DNA of 64,000 nucleotides from Neobacillus mesonae (GCF_023715155.1 NZ_JAMBNQ010000026.1:1-64000), one strand, 5' to 3'. Shown: positions 30,923 through 47,305, counted from the first letter of the stretch. A program made the numbers and translations. Notes: a model not told the origin generated them from the sequence alone.

Positions 30923-33004
30923 ATGGCAAGAGAGTTCTCCTTAGAAAAGACTCGTAATATTGGCATCATGGCTCACATCGACGCCGGTAAAACAACGACC
31001 ACTGAGCGTATCCTTTATTACACCGGTAAAATTCACAAAATCGGTGAAACACATGAAGGTGCATCTCAGATGGACTGGATGGAACAAGAGCAAGAACGCG
31101 GTATTACCATTACATCTGCTGCTACAACAGCACAATGGAAAAACCACCGTGTAAACATCATTGACACTCCAGGGCACGTAGACTTCACTGTTGAAGTTGA
31201 ACGTTCTCTTCGTGTACTAGATGGCGCTGTAGCCGTTCTTGATGCACAATCTGGAGTTGAGCCTCAAACTGAAACAGTTTGGCGTCAGGCAACGACATAT
31301 GGTGTACCTCGTGTAGTATTTGTCAACAAGATGGACAAACTTGGAGCAGATTTCTTATATTCTGTAAAGACTTTGCATGACCGTCTTCAGGCAAACGCAC
31401 ACCCAATTCAACTGCCAATTGGAGCTGAAGATCAATTCTCAGCTATTATTGACCTAGTTGAAATGAATGCAGTGTTCTATGGAAACGACTTAGGTACTGA
31501 AATTGAAGTTGGCGAAATTCCAGAAGAATATAAAGCACAAGCTGAAGAATATCGTGAAAAACTGCTTGAAGCAGTTGCAGAACTAGATGAAGAATTAATG
31601 GAAAAATACCTTGGCGGTGAAGAAATCACTAAAGAAGAGCTAAAAGCAGCAATTCGTAAAGGTACTCTTAACGTTGAATTCTATCCAGTTGTCTGTGGAT
31701 CTGCATTCAAAAACAAAGGTGTACAGTTAATGCTTGATGCAGTTATTGATTATCTTCCATCACCATTAGATGTTCCTTCTATTAAAGGACATGCAGTTGA
31801 TGATGAAGAAGAAATCGTTGAACGTCACTCAAATGATGAAGAGCCATTCTCTGCACTGGCTTTCAAAGTTATGACTGACCCTTATGTAGGTAAGTTAACG
31901 TTCTTCCGTGTTTACTCTGGTACTTTAGATTCTGGATCATATGTTCAGAACTCTACGAAAGGCAAGCGTGAACGTATTGGACGTATCCTGCAAATGCATG
32001 CTAATCACCGTCAAGAAATCTCAACAGTTTATGCCGGTGACATTGCTGCAGCAGTTGGTTTGAAAGATACAACTACTGGTGACACACTTTGTGATGACAA
32101 AAATCTTGTTATCTTAGAGTCTATGCAGTTCCCTGAACCAGTAATCCAATTATCTGTAGAGCCAAAATCAAAAGCTGACCAAGATAAGATGACAACAGCA
32201 CTTCAAAAGCTTCAAGAAGAAGACCCAACATTCCGTGCTCATACTGACCAGGAAACTGGACAGGTAATCATAGCTGGTATGGGTGAGCTTCACCTTGATA
32301 TCATCGTTGACCGTATGAAGCGTGAATTTAAGGTAGAAGCAAATGTAGGTGCACCTCAAGTTGCATATCGTGAAACTTTCCGTTCTTCTGCCCAAGTTCA
32401 GGGTAAGTTCGCTCGTCAGTCTGGTGGTCGTGGACAATACGGGGATGTTTGGATTGAATTCTCTCCAAACGAAGAAGGAAAAGGTTTTGAATTTGAAAAT
32501 GCAATTGTCGGTGGTGTTGTTCCTCGTGAATACATCCCTGCAGTTGAAGCTGGTTTAAAAGATGCACTTGACAGAGGAGTACTTGCTGGATATCCATTGG
32601 TTGATATCAAAGCAAAACTATATGATGGTTCATACCATGATGTTGACTCATCTGAAATGGCATTTAAAATTGCGGCCTCTTTAGCTCTTAGAAATGCTGC
32701 GTCTAAATGTAATCCTGTAATCCTTGAACCTGTAATGAGAGTGGAAGTTGTCATTCCAGAGGAATATCTTGGAGATATTATGGGCCAAATAACAGCACGT
32801 CGCGGACGAGTTGAAGGTATGGAAGCTCGCGGCAACGCTCAAGTAGTACGTGCGATGGTTCCGCTGTCTGAAATGTTCGGATATGCAACAGCTCTTCGTT
32901 CCAGCACACAAGGACGCGGAGTATTCTCTATGCATTTTGATCACTATGAAGAGGTTCCAAAATCAATTTCTGAAGAAATTATTAAAAAAAATAAAGGTGA
33001 ATAA
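30923..33004 (+). CDS. fusA: Elongation factor G
   Basis: Translocase GTPase of 693 residues. G1 is [14 protein letters not shown]2 lies in [10 protein letters not shown]3 is DTPGHVDF and G4 is NKMDKLGAD. Domains II to V are complete through the C-terminal [11 protein letters not shown]. It is the last gene of the str transcript before an inverted repeat and tuf. Confidence 0.98.
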   Translation: MAREFSLEKTRNIGIMAHIDAGKTTTTERILYYTGKIHKIGETHEGASQMDWMEQEQERGITITSAATTAQWKNHRVNIIDTPGHVDFTVEVERSLRVLDGAVAVLDAQSGVEPQTETVWRQATTYGVPRVVFVNKMDKLGADFLYSVKTLHDRLQANAHPIQLPIGAEDQFSAIIDLVEMNAVFYGNDLGTEIEVGEIPEEYKAQAEEYREKLLEAVAELDEELMEKYLGGEEITKEELKAAIRKGTLNVEFYPVVCGSAFKNKGVQLMLDAVIDYLPSPLDVPSIKGHAVDDEEEIVERHSNDEEPFSALAFKVMTDPYVGKLTFFRVYSGTLDSGSYVQNSTKGKRERIGRILQMHANHRQEISTVYAGDIAAAVGLKDTTTGDTLCDDKNLVILESMQFPEPVIQLSVEPKSKADQDKMTTALQKLQEEDPTFRAHTDQETGQVIIAGMGELHLDIIVDRMKREFKVEANVGAPQVAYRETFRSSAQVQGKFARQSGGRGQYGDVWIEFSPNEEGKGFEFENAIVGGVVPREYIPAVEAGLKDALDRGVLAGYPLVDIKAKLYDGSYHDVDSSEMAFKIAASLALRNAASKCNPVILEPVMRVEVVIPEEYLGDIMGQITARRGRVEGMEARGNAQVVRAMVPLSEMFGYATALRSSTQGRGVFSMHFDHYEEVPKSISEEIIKKNKGE

Positions 33005-33048
33005 TTGATTTTCACCTTTCTTTCAAGTATAACTACTTATGTAAGAAT

Positions 33049-33088
33049 GGAAACTGTTTCAAAAGGCTCTTCTTATGAAACAGTTTCC
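33049..33088 (+). repeat. Long inverted repeat between fusA and tuf
   Basis: GGAAACTGTTTCA (33049-33061) and TGAAACAGTTTCC (33076-33088) form a 13-bp perfect stem with a 14-base loop. No T-run follows. It could be a weak terminator, an RNase processing site or a dimeric-protein binding site. Confidence 0.6.
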
Positions 33089-33136
33089 GCTTAAAAATAT
33101 ACTTAAACTTTATAATCCAAAGGAGGATTTTTTCAA

Positions 33137-34324
33137 ATGGGAAAAGCTAAATTCGACCGTTCTAAACCCCACGTTAACATTGGTACAATTGGTCACGTTG
33201 ACCATGGTAAAACTACTTTAACTGCTGCAATTACAGCTGTACTTGCTAAGTCAGGTAAAGCTGAAGCTCGTGCATATGATCAAATTGACGGTGCTCCAGA
33301 AGAAAAAGAACGTGGAATCACAATCTCTACTGCACACGTTGAATATGAAACTGATACTCGTCACTATGCACACGTTGACTGCCCAGGACACGCAGACTAC
33401 GTTAAAAACATGATCACTGGTGCTGCACAAATGGATGGCGGTATCCTAGTTGTGTCTGCTGCTGACGGCCCAATGCCACAAACTCGTGAGCATATTCTTC
33501 TTTCTCGTCAGGTTGGCGTACCTTACCTTGTTGTATTCATGAACAAGTGTGATATGGTTGACGACGAAGAATTACTTGAATTAGTTGAAATGGAAGTTCG
33601 TGATCTTCTTTCTGAATATGACTTCCCTGGCGATGATATTCCAGTAATCAAAGGTTCTGCTCTTAAAGCATTAGAAGGCGATGCACAATGGGAAGAAAAA
33701 ATTATTGAATTAATGAATGCTGTTGACGAGTACATTCCAACACCAACTCGTGACACTGACAAACCTTTCATGATGCCAGTTGAGGATGTATTCTCAATCA
33801 CTGGTCGTGGAACAGTTGCTACTGGCCGTGTAGAACGTGGACAAGTTAAAGTTGGTGACGTAGTTGAAATCGTTGGTTTCACTGAAGAACCAAAATCTAC
33901 TACTGTAACAGGCGTTGAAATGTTCCGTAAGCTTCTTGACTTTGCTGAAGCTGGTGACAACATCGGTGCCCTTCTTCGTGGTGTAGCTCGTGAAGAAGTA
34001 GAACGTGGACAAGTTTTGGCTAAACCAAAATCAATTACTCCACACAAAAAGTTTAAAGCACAAGTTTACGTATTATCAAAAGAAGAAGGCGGACGTCATA
34101 CTCCATTCTTCTCAAACTATCGTCCACAATTCTATTTCCGTACTTCTGATATTACTGGAATTATCACTCTTCCAGAAGGTACTGAAATGGTAATGCCTGG
34201 CGATAATACTGAAATGACTGTTGAGCTAATTGCTCCAGTTGCGATTGAAGAAGGAACAAAGTTCTCTATCCGTGAAGGTGGACGTACTGTAGGTTCAGGT
34301 TCAATCACTACTGTTATCGAGTAA
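33137..34324 (+). CDS. tuf: Elongation factor Tu
   Basis: GTPase of 395 residues that delivers aminoacyl-tRNA to the ribosome. G1 is [10 protein letters not shown]3 is DCPGHADY and G4 is NKCDMVDD. Domains II and III are complete to [19 protein letters not shown] precedes the ATG. A strong terminator follows the gene. Confidence 0.99.
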   Translation: MGKAKFDRSKPHVNIGTIGHVDHGKTTLTAAITAVLAKSGKAEARAYDQIDGAPEEKERGITISTAHVEYETDTRHYAHVDCPGHADYVKNMITGAAQMDGGILVVSAADGPMPQTREHILLSRQVGVPYLVVFMNKCDMVDDEELLELVEMEVRDLLSEYDFPGDDIPVIKGSALKALEGDAQWEEKIIELMNAVDEYIPTPTRDTDKPFMMPVEDVFSITGRGTVATGRVERGQVKVGDVVEIVGFTEEPKSTTVTGVEMFRKLLDFAEAGDNIGALLRGVAREEVERGQVLAKPKSITPHKKFKAQVYVLSKEEGGRHTPFFSNYRPQFYFRTSDITGIITLPEGTEMVMPGDNTEMTVELIAPVAIEEGTKFSIREGGRTVGSGSITTVIE

Positions 34325-34333
34325 AATAATATT

Positions 34334-34367
34334 AAAGCAGCTGGGTGACGATCCAGCTGCTTTTTTT
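34334..34367 (+). terminator. Terminator of tuf
   Basis: AAAGCAGCTGG (34334-34344) pairs with CCAGCTGCTTT (34353-34363), followed by a T-run. Confidence 0.9.
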
Positions 34368-34433
34368 CTTCTATTATATACTGTTTATTTAGAATGGATA
34401 ATTTGGTAGAATGCTGGATATTTCGATTATGTG

Positions 34434-34462
34434 TTGAAAATCATTGTGTCTGCCGCTATAAT
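34434..34462 (+). promoter_or_regulatory. Upstream promoter of the S10 operon
   Basis: TTGAAA (34434-34439), 17-bp spacer, TATAAT (34457-34462). It lies about 70 bp upstream of a second promoter. Confidence 0.62.
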
Positions 34463-34504
34463 AATAAAAGTGTCTAGAACATGAAGAGAAAACAATAAAA
34501 AATG

Positions 34505-34533
34505 TTGCGTTTGCTTTATGTTTTATGTATAAT
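34505..34533 (+). promoter_or_regulatory. Main promoter of the S10 operon
   Basis: TTGCGT (34505-34510), 17-bp spacer, TATAAT (34528-34533), giving a leader of about 130 nt. Confidence 0.68.
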
Positions 34534-34539
34534 AGACAA

Positions 34540-34977
<438 letters not shown>

Positions 34978-35017
34978 TTAAAAATAAAAGCTAAAGAAAT
35001 TAGGAGGTGTGACTGAT

Positions 35018-35644
35018 ATGACCAAAGGAATCTTAGGAAGAAAGATTGGTATGACTCAAGTATTTGCGGAGAACGGAAACTTAATTCCTGTAACTGTAGT
35101 TGAGGTAGCTCCAAACGTTGTTCTTCAAAAGAAATCTGTTGAGAATGATGGATATGAGTCTATTCAGCTTGGTTTTGAAGACAAACGTGAAAAGTTATCA
35201 AACAAACCAGAAAAGGGACATGTTGCTAAGGCAAATACTGCTCCTAAGCGCTTCATTCGCGAATTCCGCGGAGACGACTTAGCAAGCTATGAAGTTGGTC
35301 AAGAAGTCAAAGTTGATATTTTCGCTGCAGGCGATTTAGTAGATGTAACAGGAATCTCAAAGGGAAAAGGTTTCCAAGGCTCCATCAAACGCCACGGACA
35401 ATCACGCGGCCCAATGGCTCACGGTTCACGTTACCATCGTCGTCCTGGTTCAATGGGACCGGTTGCTCCAAACCGTGTATTTAAAGGTAAATTATTGCCT
35501 GGACGCATGGGCGGAGAACAAGTTACTGTACAAAACCTTGAGATCGTTAAGATTGATACAGAACGCAACTTGCTTTTAATCAAAGGCAATGTACCGGGTG
35601 CGAAAAAAGCATTATTAAAAATCAAAGGTGCGGTAAAGGCATAA
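35018..35644 (+). CDS. rplC: 50S ribosomal protein L3
   Basis: Early 23S assembly protein of 208 residues. It starts [16 protein letters not shown] after TTAGGAGGTG; the in-frame GTG at 35009 overlaps the SD and is rejected. The long loop reaching the peptidyl-transferase centre ([22 protein letters not shown]) is present in full. Confidence 0.98.
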   Translation: MTKGILGRKIGMTQVFAENGNLIPVTVVEVAPNVVLQKKSVENDGYESIQLGFEDKREKLSNKPEKGHVAKANTAPKRFIREFRGDDLASYEVGQEVKVDIFAAGDLVDVTGISKGKGFQGSIKRHGQSRGPMAHGSRYHRRPGSMGPVAPNRVFKGKLLPGRMGGEQVTVQNLEIVKIDTERNLLLIKGNVPGAKKALLKIKGAVKA

Positions 35645-35672
35645 CGATTTCATAAGAAAGGAGGAAGAAAGA

Positions 35673-36296
35673 ATGCCGAAAGTTGCATTATTTAACCAAA
35701 GCGGTTCACAAGTTGGGGATATTGAACTAAACGAGTCCGTTTTTGGTATTGAACCTAACCAACACGTATTATTTGAAGCTATTGTTATGCAAAGAGCTTC
35801 ACTACGTCAAGGAACACATAAAGTAAAAAACCGTTCAGAAGTTCGCGGCGGTGGACGTAAACCATGGCGTCAAAAAGGAACAGGCCGTGCTCGTCAAGGC
35901 TCAATCCGCTCACCACAATGGCGCGGAGGCGGTATTGTATTTGGACCACAGCCACGCAGCTATAGCTATAAATTGCCTAAGAAAGTTCGTCGCTTAGCAA
36001 TTAAGTCTGCTTTATCTTCTAAAGTATTAGATGAAAATATTTTAGTGGTAGATGGCTTAAGCTTTGATGCTCCAAAAACAAAAGATTTCAAAGCTGTTTT
36101 AAACGGTCTTTCTGTTGAGAAAAAAGCTTTAATTGTAACTGCTGACCTAGATGAAAACGTAGCATTATCTGCTCGTAACATCCCTGGAGTTACAGTTGTA
36201 ACAGCTGATGGAATCAACGTACTAGATGTTGTAAATCATGATAAATTAATCATGACTAAAGCAGCGGTTGAAAAAGTAGAGGAGGTGCTTGCATAA
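35673..36296 (+). CDS. rplD: 50S ribosomal protein L4
   Basis: Exit-tunnel protein of 207 residues. The extended loop at the tunnel constriction ([23 protein letters not shown] in two parts) is wild type by eye. Macrolide resistance changes occur in this loop in other bacteria. The stop codon overlaps the rplW start (TAATG). Confidence 0.98.
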   Translation: MPKVALFNQSGSQVGDIELNESVFGIEPNQHVLFEAIVMQRASLRQGTHKVKNRSEVRGGGRKPWRQKGTGRARQGSIRSPQWRGGGIVFGPQPRSYSYKLPKKVRRLAIKSALSSKVLDENILVVDGLSFDAPKTKDFKAVLNGLSVEKKALIVTADLDENVALSARNIPGVTVVTADGINVLDVVNHDKLIMTKAAVEKVEEVLA

Positions 36297-36580
36297 TGGA
36301 TGCACGCGATATCATTAAGCGCCCCGTTATCACTGAACGTTCTACTGACCTAATGGCTGAAAAGAAATATACTTTTGATGTTGATGTGAGAGCTAACAAA
36401 ACTCAAGTAAAAGACGCGGTTGAAGAAATCTTCGGCGTTGAAGTTGAGAAAGTTAACATCATGAACTACAAAGGTAAATTTAAGCGCATGGGTAAATTTG
36501 GCGGTTATACAAACAAACGCCGTAAGGCAATTGTGAAACTTACTGCTGACAGTAAAGAAATTGAATACTTTGAAGCATAA
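36296..36580 (+). CDS. rplW: 50S ribosomal protein L23
   Basis: Protein of 94 residues at the tunnel exit, where trigger factor and SRP dock. [19 protein letters not shown] is the family N-terminus. The start shares one base with the rplD stop, implying coupled translation. Confidence 0.98.
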   Translation: MDARDIIKRPVITERSTDLMAEKKYTFDVDVRANKTQVKDAVEEIFGVEVEKVNIMNYKGKFKRMGKFGGYTNKRRKAIVKLTADSKEIEYFEA

Positions 36581-36608
36581 ACTCTAACAAGAAGAGGAGG
36601 GAAATAAA

Positions 36609-37439
36609 ATGGCGATTAAAAAGTACAAACCTACCTCAAATGGTCGTCGTGGAATGACTAGTTTAACTTTCGATGAAATTACAACCAGCACTCCAGAAAA
36701 ATCTCTTTTAGCTCCACTTAGCAAAAGAGGCGGCCGAAACAATCAAGGTAAGTTAACTGTTCGTCATCAAGGTGGCGGCCATAAGCGTCAATATCGTATT
36801 ATTGACTTTAAACGCAATAAAGATGGCATTCCAGGACGCGTTGCCACTATCGAGTACGATCCAAATCGTTCTGCAAATATTGCATTAATTAATTATGCAG
36901 ATGGAGAAAAACGTTATATCATAGCTCCAAAAAATCTACAAGTTGGAATGGAAGTAATGTCTGGTCCAGAGGCTGACATTAAAGTGGGGAATGCTCTTCC
37001 ACTAGCAAACATTCCTGTTGGTACTGTGGTACACAACATCGAATTAAAACCAGGTAAAGGCGGACAATTAGTTCGTTCTGCAGGTACATCTGCACAAGTG
37101 CTTGGTAAAGAAGGCAAGTATGTCCTTGTTCGTTTAACTTCCGGCGAAGTTCGTATGATCTTAGCTGAGTGCCGTGCAACAGTCGGTCAAGTTGGTAATG
37201 AACAGTATGAACTTGTTCACATTGGTAAAGCCGGCCGGTCTCGCTGGTTAGGCAAACGCCCAACTGTTCGTGGTTCTGTCATGAACCCTAATGATCACCC
37301 GCATGGTGGTGGTGAAGGACGTGCTCCAATCGGACGTAAATCACCAATGTCGCCTTGGGGTAAACCAACTCTTGGTTACAAAACTCGTAAGAAGAAAAAC
37401 AAGTCAGATAAACTTATTATTCGTCGTCGTAAAAAATAA
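36609..37439 (+). CDS. rplB: 50S ribosomal protein L2
   Basis: Protein of 276 residues close to the peptidyl-transferase centre. The conserved C-terminal segment [18 protein letters not shown] with its key histidine is present, followed by a basic tail [27 protein letters not shown] precedes the ATG. Confidence 0.99.
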   Translation: MAIKKYKPTSNGRRGMTSLTFDEITTSTPEKSLLAPLSKRGGRNNQGKLTVRHQGGGHKRQYRIIDFKRNKDGIPGRVATIEYDPNRSANIALINYADGEKRYIIAPKNLQVGMEVMSGPEADIKVGNALPLANIPVGTVVHNIELKPGKGGQLVRSAGTSAQVLGKEGKYVLVRLTSGEVRMILAECRATVGQVGNEQYELVHIGKAGRSRWLGKRPTVRGSVMNPNDHPHGGGEGRAPIGRKSPMSPWGKPTLGYKTRKKKNKSDKLIIRRRKK

Positions 37440-37499
37440 CGGGATTGCACTACGGTTCACGATAGGAACCGTAGAACAATCACGAAGGGAGGTTCATCC

Positions 37500-37778
37500 A
37501 TGGGTCGCAGCTTAAAAAAAGGACCATTTGTCGATGATCATTTAATGGTTAAGGTCGAAAAGATAAACGAATCGGATAAGAAGCAGGTAATTAAAACTTG
37601 GTCTCGCCGTTCAACGATCTTCCCACAATTTATCGGTAACACGATTGCCGTTTATGATGGCCGTAAACATGTGCCTGTTTATATTACGGAAGACATGGTA
37701 GGACACAAGCTGGGGGAATTCGCTCCATCTCGTACTTACAAAGGTCATGCCGCTGATGATAAGAAAACAAGACGTTAA
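37500..37778 (+). CDS. rpsS: 30S ribosomal protein S19
   Basis: Head-domain protein of 92 residues beginning [15 protein letters not shown] and containing the signature [16 protein letters not shown]. An inverted repeat (ACGGTTC / GAACCGT, about 37452-37472) lies in the 60-bp gap after rplB. Confidence 0.98.
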   Translation: MGRSLKKGPFVDDHLMVKVEKINESDKKQVIKTWSRRSTIFPQFIGNTIAVYDGRKHVPVYITEDMVGHKLGEFAPSRTYKGHAADDKKTRR

Positions 37779-37795
37779 GAGAGGAGGGCATCCTA

Positions 37796-38137
37796 ATGCA
37801 AGCTAAAGCTGTTGTAAGAACAGTTCGTATTGCTCCTCGTAAAGCACGTTTAGTCGTTGATTTAATCCGAGGAAAGCAAGTTGGTGAAGCGGTAGCCATT
37901 TTGAAACTCACTCCAAAGGCTGCTTCTCCAATCGTTGAGAAAGTATTAAAGTCTGCTATGGCAAACGCTGAGCACAATTATGAAATGGACGTTAATAGTT
38001 TAGTTGTTGCTCAAGCATTTGTTGACGAAGGGCCAACATTGAAACGTTTCCGTCCTCGTGCACAAGGCCGTGCAAGCCAAATTAACAAACGCACAAGCCA
38101 TATTACAATTGTTTTATCTGAGAAGAAGGAGGGATAA
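37796..38137 (+). CDS. rplV: 50S ribosomal protein L22
   Basis: Exit-tunnel protein of 113 residues whose beta-hairpin reaches the tunnel constriction ([20 protein letters not shown]). It follows rpsS by 17 bp and precedes rpsC by 3 bp. Confidence 0.98.
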   Translation: MQAKAVVRTVRIAPRKARLVVDLIRGKQVGEAVAILKLTPKAASPIVEKVLKSAMANAEHNYEMDVNSLVVAQAFVDEGPTLKRFRPRAQGRASQINKRTSHITIVLSEKKEG

Positions 38138-38140
38138 TCT

Positions 38141-39423
<1,283 letters not shown>

Positions 39424-39448
39424 ATCTAAAGAGAGGAGGTTCACATAG

Positions 39449-39712
<264 letters not shown>

Positions 39713-39731
39713 TTGTTCGGATAAGCAATAG

Positions 39732-40121
<390 letters not shown>

Positions 40122-40156
40122 TATAAATCAAATTGCCTTTAAGGAGGTGCTTACAG

Positions 40157-40465
40157 ATGCATGTGAAAAAGGGTGATAAAGTTAGAGTCATCTCTGGTAA
40201 GGATAAAGGCAAAACAGGCGTAATCCTAGCTGCCTATCCAAAAGATAACCGCGTATTAGTTGAAGGTGTTAACATTGTGAAAAAACACTCTAAGCCTTCT
40301 CAAGCTAACCCACAAGGCGGTATCTTCAGCCATGAGGCACCAATTCATGTATCAAACGTAATGCCTATCGATCCTAAGTCTGGTAACCCAACTCGTGTAG
40401 GTTATAAAACGGTTGATGGCAACAAAGTACGCGTAGCAAAATCCGGTGAAGTTCTAGATAAATAG
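40157..40465 (+). CDS. rplX: 50S ribosomal protein L24
   Basis: Assembly initiator protein of 102 residues with a KOW motif at the N-terminus ([17 protein letters not shown]). MHVKKGDK at 40157 follows AAGGAGGTGC; the in-frame ATG at 40133 precedes that SD and is rejected. Confidence 0.98.
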   Translation: MHVKKGDKVRVISGKDKGKTGVILAAYPKDNRVLVEGVNIVKKHSKPSQANPQGGIFSHEAPIHVSNVMPIDPKSGNPTRVGYKTVDGNKVRVAKSGEVLDK

Positions 40466-40491
40466 TTCATAGAAGAAGGGAGGTACACAAT

Positions 40492-41031
40492 ATGAACCGC
40501 CTAAAAGAAAAGTATGTTAGTGAAATTACTCCAGCTCTTGTGAGCAAGTTTAATTATAAATCTGTAATGCAAGTACCAAAAATCGAAAAGATTGTTATTA
40601 ACATGGGTGTTGGTGACGCAGTTCAAAATTCAAAAGCTCTTGATAATGCAGTTGAAGAACTATCTTTGATTACTGGTCAAAAACCTGTTGTTACACGCGC
40701 AAAGAAATCTATTGCTGGTTTCCGTCTTCGTGAAGGCATGCCAATCGGCGCAAAGGTTACACTTCGCGGTGAACGCATGTACCAATTCCTGGATAAATTA
40801 GTTTCTGTTTCTTTACCTCGTGTTCGTGACTTCCGCGGGATTTCTAAAAAAGCTTTCGATGGTCGCGGCAACTATACATTAGGTATTAAAGAACAGCTAA
40901 TCTTCCCTGAAATTGATTACGATAAGGTAAGCAAAGTTCGTGGTATGGATATCGTTATTGTAACAACTGCCAACACTGATGAAGAGGCTCGTGAACTCTT
41001 AACTCAATTTGGAATGCCATTCCAAAAGTAA
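40492..41031 (+). CDS. rplE: 50S ribosomal protein L5
   Basis: 5S rRNA and P-site tRNA contacting protein of 179 residues. [19 protein letters not shown] and the signature [20 protein letters not shown] are present. It ends 25 bp before rpsN. Confidence 0.98.
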   Translation: MNRLKEKYVSEITPALVSKFNYKSVMQVPKIEKIVINMGVGDAVQNSKALDNAVEELSLITGQKPVVTRAKKSIAGFRLREGMPIGAKVTLRGERMYQFLDKLVSVSLPRVRDFRGISKKAFDGRGNYTLGIKEQLIFPEIDYDKVSKVRGMDIVIVTTANTDEEARELLTQFGMPFQK

Positions 41032-41038
41032 TCGCTAA

Positions 41039-41242
<204 letters not shown>

Positions 41243-41272
41243 AACTAGAGTTTGTGGAAGGAGGTAAAAATA

Positions 41273-41671
41273 ATGGTCATGACAGATCCAATTGCTGATA
41301 TGCTTACTCGTATTCGTAATGCGAATATGGTACGTCACGAAAAATTAGAAGTACCTGCTTCTAATATCAAAAAAGAGATCGCTGAAATATTAAAACGTGA
41401 AGGTTTCGTTCGTGATGTTGAATATATCGATGACGATAAACAAGGTATTATCCGTATCTTCTTAAAATACGGAGCTAATAACGAACGTGTTATTACTGGT
41501 TTAAAACGTATAAGCAAGCCTGGTTTACGTGTTTATGCTAAATCAAATGAGGTACCACGCGTCCTTAATGGTCTTGGCGTTGCACTTGTATCAACTTCTC
41601 AAGGTGTTGTAACTGATAAGGAAGCTCGTGCAAAGCAAATCGGCGGAGAAGTATTAGCTTACGTTTGGTAA
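41273..41671 (+). CDS. rpsH: 30S ribosomal protein S8
   Basis: Protein of 132 residues that binds 16S helix 21 and in many bacteria represses the spc operon. It begins [18 protein letters not shown] after GGAAGGAGG; the upstream in-frame start at 41252 is rejected. The C-terminal signature [16 protein letters not shown] is intact. Confidence 0.98.
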   Translation: MVMTDPIADMLTRIRNANMVRHEKLEVPASNIKKEIAEILKREGFVRDVEYIDDDKQGIIRIFLKYGANNERVITGLKRISKPGLRVYAKSNEVPRVLNGLGVALVSTSQGVVTDKEARAKQIGGEVLAYVW

Positions 41672-41700
41672 GAGTTTTTGAATGAATGGAGGTGCACTAA

Positions 41701-42237
41701 ATGTCTCGCGTAGGGAAAAAACCTATTGAAATTCCAGCAGGTGTAACAGTTACTCTTAACAACCATACTGTTACTGTGAAAGGACCAAAAGGCGAATTAA
41801 CTCGTTCTTTTAATCCTGAGATTTCTATTAATGTGGAAGAGAACGTAGTAACAGTTACTCGTCCTTCTGACTCTAAAGAACACCGTACAAATCACGGAAC
41901 TACCCGTGCGCTGATTGCGAATATGGTTGAAGGTGTTTCTGACGGATTTGTGAAAAACTTAGAATTAATCGGGGTTGGATACCGTGCTCAAAAACAAGGT
42001 AAAAAGCTTGTTTTGAACGTCGGCTATTCCCATCCGGTTGAAATTGAACCAGAAGAAGGCATTGAAATTGAAGTGCCTGCAAATACAAAGATTTCAGTAA
42101 AAGGTACTGACAAAGAACGTGTTGGTGCGTTAGCTGCTAACATTCGTCAAGTTCGTCCTCCAGAGCCATATAAAGGCAAAGGAATTCGTTACGAAGGCGA
42201 ATATGTACGCCGTAAAGAAGGTAAAACTGGTAAGTAA
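41701..42237 (+). CDS. rplF: 50S ribosomal protein L6
   Basis: Protein of 178 residues near the sarcin-ricin loop, built of two similar domains. It starts [15 protein letters not shown] and has the C-terminal signature [26 protein letters not shown]. Confidence 0.98.
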   Translation: MSRVGKKPIEIPAGVTVTLNNHTVTVKGPKGELTRSFNPEISINVEENVVTVTRPSDSKEHRTNHGTTRALIANMVEGVSDGFVKNLELIGVGYRAQKQGKKLVLNVGYSHPVEIEPEEGIEIEVPANTKISVKGTDKERVGALAANIRQVRPPEPYKGKGIRYEGEYVRRKEGKTGK

Positions 42238-42269
42238 TGCCGGATAGGTAAACGAAAGGAGTGACGTAA

Positions 42270-42632
42270 ATGATTACGAAGCAAGATAAAAACGCTGTTC
42301 GCCGGAAAAGACATACTCGTGTACGTGCGAAATTAAGCGGTACTTCTGCTCGTCCACGTCTAAATGTGTTTCGCTCAAACAAGCATATTTATGCTCAGTT
42401 AGTCGATGACACTAAAGGAGTTACTTTAGCAAGTGCTTCTACACTAGATAAGGAACTTAACCTTGAGTCTTCAAGCAATGTTGAGGCAGCTAAAGCGGTC
42501 GGTGAATTAGTTGCAAAGCGTGCTGTGGAAAAAGGGATTACTTCTATTGTCTTTGACCGTGGAGGATACCTATACCATGGACGTATTCAAGCATTAGCTG
42601 ATGCAGCTCGTGAAAATGGACTACAATTTTAA
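42270..42632 (+). CDS. rplR: 50S ribosomal protein L18
   Basis: 5S rRNA binding protein of 120 residues. It has a basic N-terminal part ([14 protein letters not shown]) and a conserved C-terminus ([25 protein letters not shown]). Confidence 0.98.
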   Translation: MITKQDKNAVRRKRHTRVRAKLSGTSARPRLNVFRSNKHIYAQLVDDTKGVTLASASTLDKELNLESSSNVEAAKAVGELVAKRAVEKGITSIVFDRGGYLYHGRIQALADAARENGLQF

Positions 42633-42657
42633 TAGACAAAGGAGGGACTAAAGAATA

Positions 42658-43158
42658 ATGCGTCGTATTGATCCAAACAAACTTGAACTAGAAGAACGCG
42701 TGGTTACAATTAACCGTGTTGCGAAAGTTGTAAAAGGCGGACGTCGTTTCCGTTTCTCTGCTCTTGTTGTTGTCGGAGACAGAAATGGCCATGTCGGTTT
42801 CGGAACCGGTAAAGCACAGGAAGTTCCAGATGCAATTCGTAAGGCAATTGAAGATGCCAAGAAAAACCTAATTGAAGTACCAATGGTTGGAACAACTGTT
42901 CCTCACGAAGTAGTTGGACGTTTTGGAGCTGGTGAGATCCTGCTTAAACCTGCAGCAGAAGGTACAGGAGTTATTGCAGGCGGTCCAGTTCGTGCGGTTC
43001 TTGAATTAGCTGGGGTTCAGGATATCCTTTCAAAATCTCTAGGAACAAATACTCCAATTAACGTCATTCGTGCAACAATTGAAGGCTTGACACAATTAAA
43101 ACGTGCTGAAGACGTAGCAAAATTACGTGGTAAATCAGTAGAAGAACTGTTAGGATAA
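42658..43158 (+). CDS. rpsE: 30S ribosomal protein S5
   Basis: Protein of 166 residues important for decoding accuracy. The dsRBD-like domain carries [22 protein letters not shown] and the loop where spectinomycin resistance arises (GRRF and its surroundings) looks wild type. It is followed 13 bp later by rpmD. Confidence 0.98.
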   Translation: MRRIDPNKLELEERVVTINRVAKVVKGGRRFRFSALVVVGDRNGHVGFGTGKAQEVPDAIRKAIEDAKKNLIEVPMVGTTVPHEVVGRFGAGEILLKPAAEGTGVIAGGPVRAVLELAGVQDILSKSLGTNTPINVIRATIEGLTQLKRAEDVAKLRGKSVEELLG

Positions 43159-43171
43159 GGAGGGAAATCAA

Positions 43172-43354
43172 ATGGCAAATAAACTTGTAATTACCCTCAG
43201 CAAGAGCGTTATTGGTCGCCCTGAAAATCAGCGTCAAACAGTTAAAGCACTAGGTTTACGTAAATTAAATCAAACAGTTGAGCATCAAGATAATGCAGCT
43301 ATTCGCGGTATGATCACTAAAGTTGCTCACCTTGTAACAGTTAAAGAACAATAA
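43172..43354 (+). CDS. rpmD: 50S ribosomal protein L30
   Basis: Protein of 60 residues with [20 protein letters not shown] and [14 protein letters not shown], complete for the bacterial family. SD AAGGAGGG lies directly upstream. Confidence 0.97.
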   Translation: MANKLVITLSKSVIGRPENQRQTVKALGLRKLNQTVEHQDNAAIRGMITKVAHLVTVKEQ

Positions 43355-43386
43355 TCAATTGTTTTCTTTCATAAGGAGGTGCCGAT

Positions 43387-43826
43387 ATGAATCTACATGA
43401 ATTAAAGCCTGCTGAAGGTTCCCGTCAAGAGCGCAAACGTAAAGGACGCGGTATTGGTTCAGGAAATGGTAAAACTGCCGGTAAAGGTCATAAGGGTCAA
43501 AAGGCTCGTTCTGGCGGCGGTGTACGTGTTGGTTTTGAAGGTGGTCAAACACCTTTAGCTCGCCGTTTACCAAAACGCGGTTTTACGAACATCAGCCGTA
43601 AAGAATTTGCAATTGTAAACCTTGACGCTTTAAACCGTTTTGAAGATGGTACAGAAGTTTCTCCAGAACTTCTAATCGAAACTGGTGTTGTAAGTAACGA
43701 AAAATCAGGAATTAAGATTCTTGCAAAAGGGAACGTAGAGAAAAAGCTGACAGTAAAAGCTCATAAATTCTCCTCTGCCGCTAAGGAAGCTATTGAAGCT
43801 GCTGGCGGAACTACTGAGGTGATCTA

Positions 43827-43827
<1 letters not shown>
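43387..43827 (+). CDS. rplO: 50S ribosomal protein L15
   Basis: Late assembly protein of 146 residues. The glycine- and lysine-rich N-terminal arm ([21 protein letters not shown]) penetrates 23S rRNA. The stop shares one base with the secY start (TAATG). Confidence 0.98.
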
Positions 43828-45843
<2,016 letters not shown>

Positions 45844-45852
45844 TGCCTTACC

Positions 45853-45992
45853 CAGAAAATTATGGCTTACGACTCTCGAATATCTCCCGAACGCTTCGAT
45901 AGTATGTAAAAGCAAAAGGCTTTTCAGTTGTCCTTTAGTATACAGGACCGAGAGTTGGGCAAGAATGACATGAGGACTTTAATTTTCCTCTA
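45853..45992 (+). pseudogene. map: Degraded remnant of map (methionine aminopeptidase)
   Basis: In one frame from 45867 the sequence reads LRLSNISRTLR, stop, YVKAKGFSVVL, stop, YTGPRVGQE, stop, HED. This parallels the Map segment RLSNIS...YV...FSVVREYVGHGVGQDLHED around the conserved HED of the metal site (comparison from memory of B. subtilis Map). Stops are at 45900-45902, 45936-45938 and 45966-45968. Both ends are missing, and about 40 of about 248 codons remain. It lies exactly where map stands in relatives, between adk and infA. The KOW-type gene that follows map in B. subtilis is absent. A functional map copy must exist elsewhere in the genome, because the enzyme is essential. Confidence 0.82.
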
Positions 45993-46010
45993 TAATACAA
46001 AATTTACTTG

Positions 46011-46039
46011 CGGACAAAAGACGTATAGTATGGTAAGAT
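46011..46039 (+). promoter_or_regulatory. Possible promoter of infA-rpmJ
   Basis: CGGACA (46011-46016), 17-bp spacer, TAAGAT (46034-46039) with an extended TG one base before it. A separate TATAAT stands at 45991-45996 without a good -35. Confidence 0.42.
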
Positions 46040-46133
46040 TGAAAGGTTGCTAACAACTTGCGATAGAGAAGACTCGCTTTATACTACTAGTCTTTACGAA
46101 CGCTTAATTCGAATAAGAAGGGAGATGGGACCG

Positions 46134-46352
46134 ATGGCCAAAGATGATGTTATTGAAATTGAAGGTAAAGTCATTGAAACTTTGCCAAATGCCATGTTTA
46201 AGGTAGAATTAGAAAATGGTCATACAGTGCTAGCTCATGTTTCCGGGAAAATTCGAATGCACTTTATTCGCATTCTTCCAGGCGACAAGGTAACTGTTGA
46301 GCTTTCTCCATATGACTTAACGCGCGGAAGAATTACGTACCGCTTTAAATAA
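46134..46352 (+). CDS. infA: Translation initiation factor IF-1
   Basis: S1/OB-fold protein of 72 residues that occupies the A site during initiation. [19 protein letters not shown] and [16 protein letters not shown] are conserved. The start follows AAGGGAGATGGG; the long upstream reading frame from 46047 is rejected because the family is always 72 residues. Confidence 0.97.
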   Translation: MAKDDVIEIEGKVIETLPNAMFKVELENGHTVLAHVSGKIRMHFIRILPGDKVTVELSPYDLTRGRITYRFK

Positions 46353-46502
<150 letters not shown>

Positions 46503-46526
46503 TATCAAGGGAGGTGCACATTCTAA

Positions 46527-46892
46527 ATGGCACGTATTGCTGGTGTAGATATTCCACGTGAAAAGCGTGTAGTAATCTCTTTAACTTACATTTATGGTAT
46601 TGGTAAAAATACTGCACAAAAAATCTTAGCAGAAGCTGGTGTTTCTGAAGATACTCGTGTGCGTGATTTAACTGAAGATGAACTTAATAAAATCCGTGAT
46701 ATCATTGACAAACTAAAAGTTGAAGGTGACCTTCGTCGTGAAGTTTCCCTTAACATTAAGCGTCTAATGGAAATTGGCTGCTATCGTGGATTACGTCATC
46801 GCCGCGGCTTACCAGTTCGTGGTCAAAACACAAAAAACAACGCCCGTACACGCAAAGGTCCTCGTAAGACTGTTGCTAACAAGAAGAAGTAA
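46527..46892 (+). CDS. rpsM: 30S ribosomal protein S13
   Basis: Head protein of 121 residues contacting P-site tRNA and L5. [25 protein letters not shown] and the C-terminal [14 protein letters not shown] with its basic tail [12 protein letters not shown] are present. Confidence 0.98.
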   Translation: MARIAGVDIPREKRVVISLTYIYGIGKNTAQKILAEAGVSEDTRVRDLTEDELNKIRDIIDKLKVEGDLRREVSLNIKRLMEIGCYRGLRHRRGLPVRGQNTKNNARTRKGPRKTVANKKK

Positions 46893-46909
46893 TCGGTAAA
46901 GGAGGTTAA

Positions 46910-47305
<396 letters not shown>

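Noticed and set aside
33137..34324. Atypical base composition of the tuf and ribosomal genes as a sign of transfer
   Set aside because: The codon bias is that of highly expressed genes and the gene order is fully conserved.
45861..45908. Small open frame starting MAYDSRISPERFDSM
   Set aside because: It is a different frame of the map remnant and has no SD.
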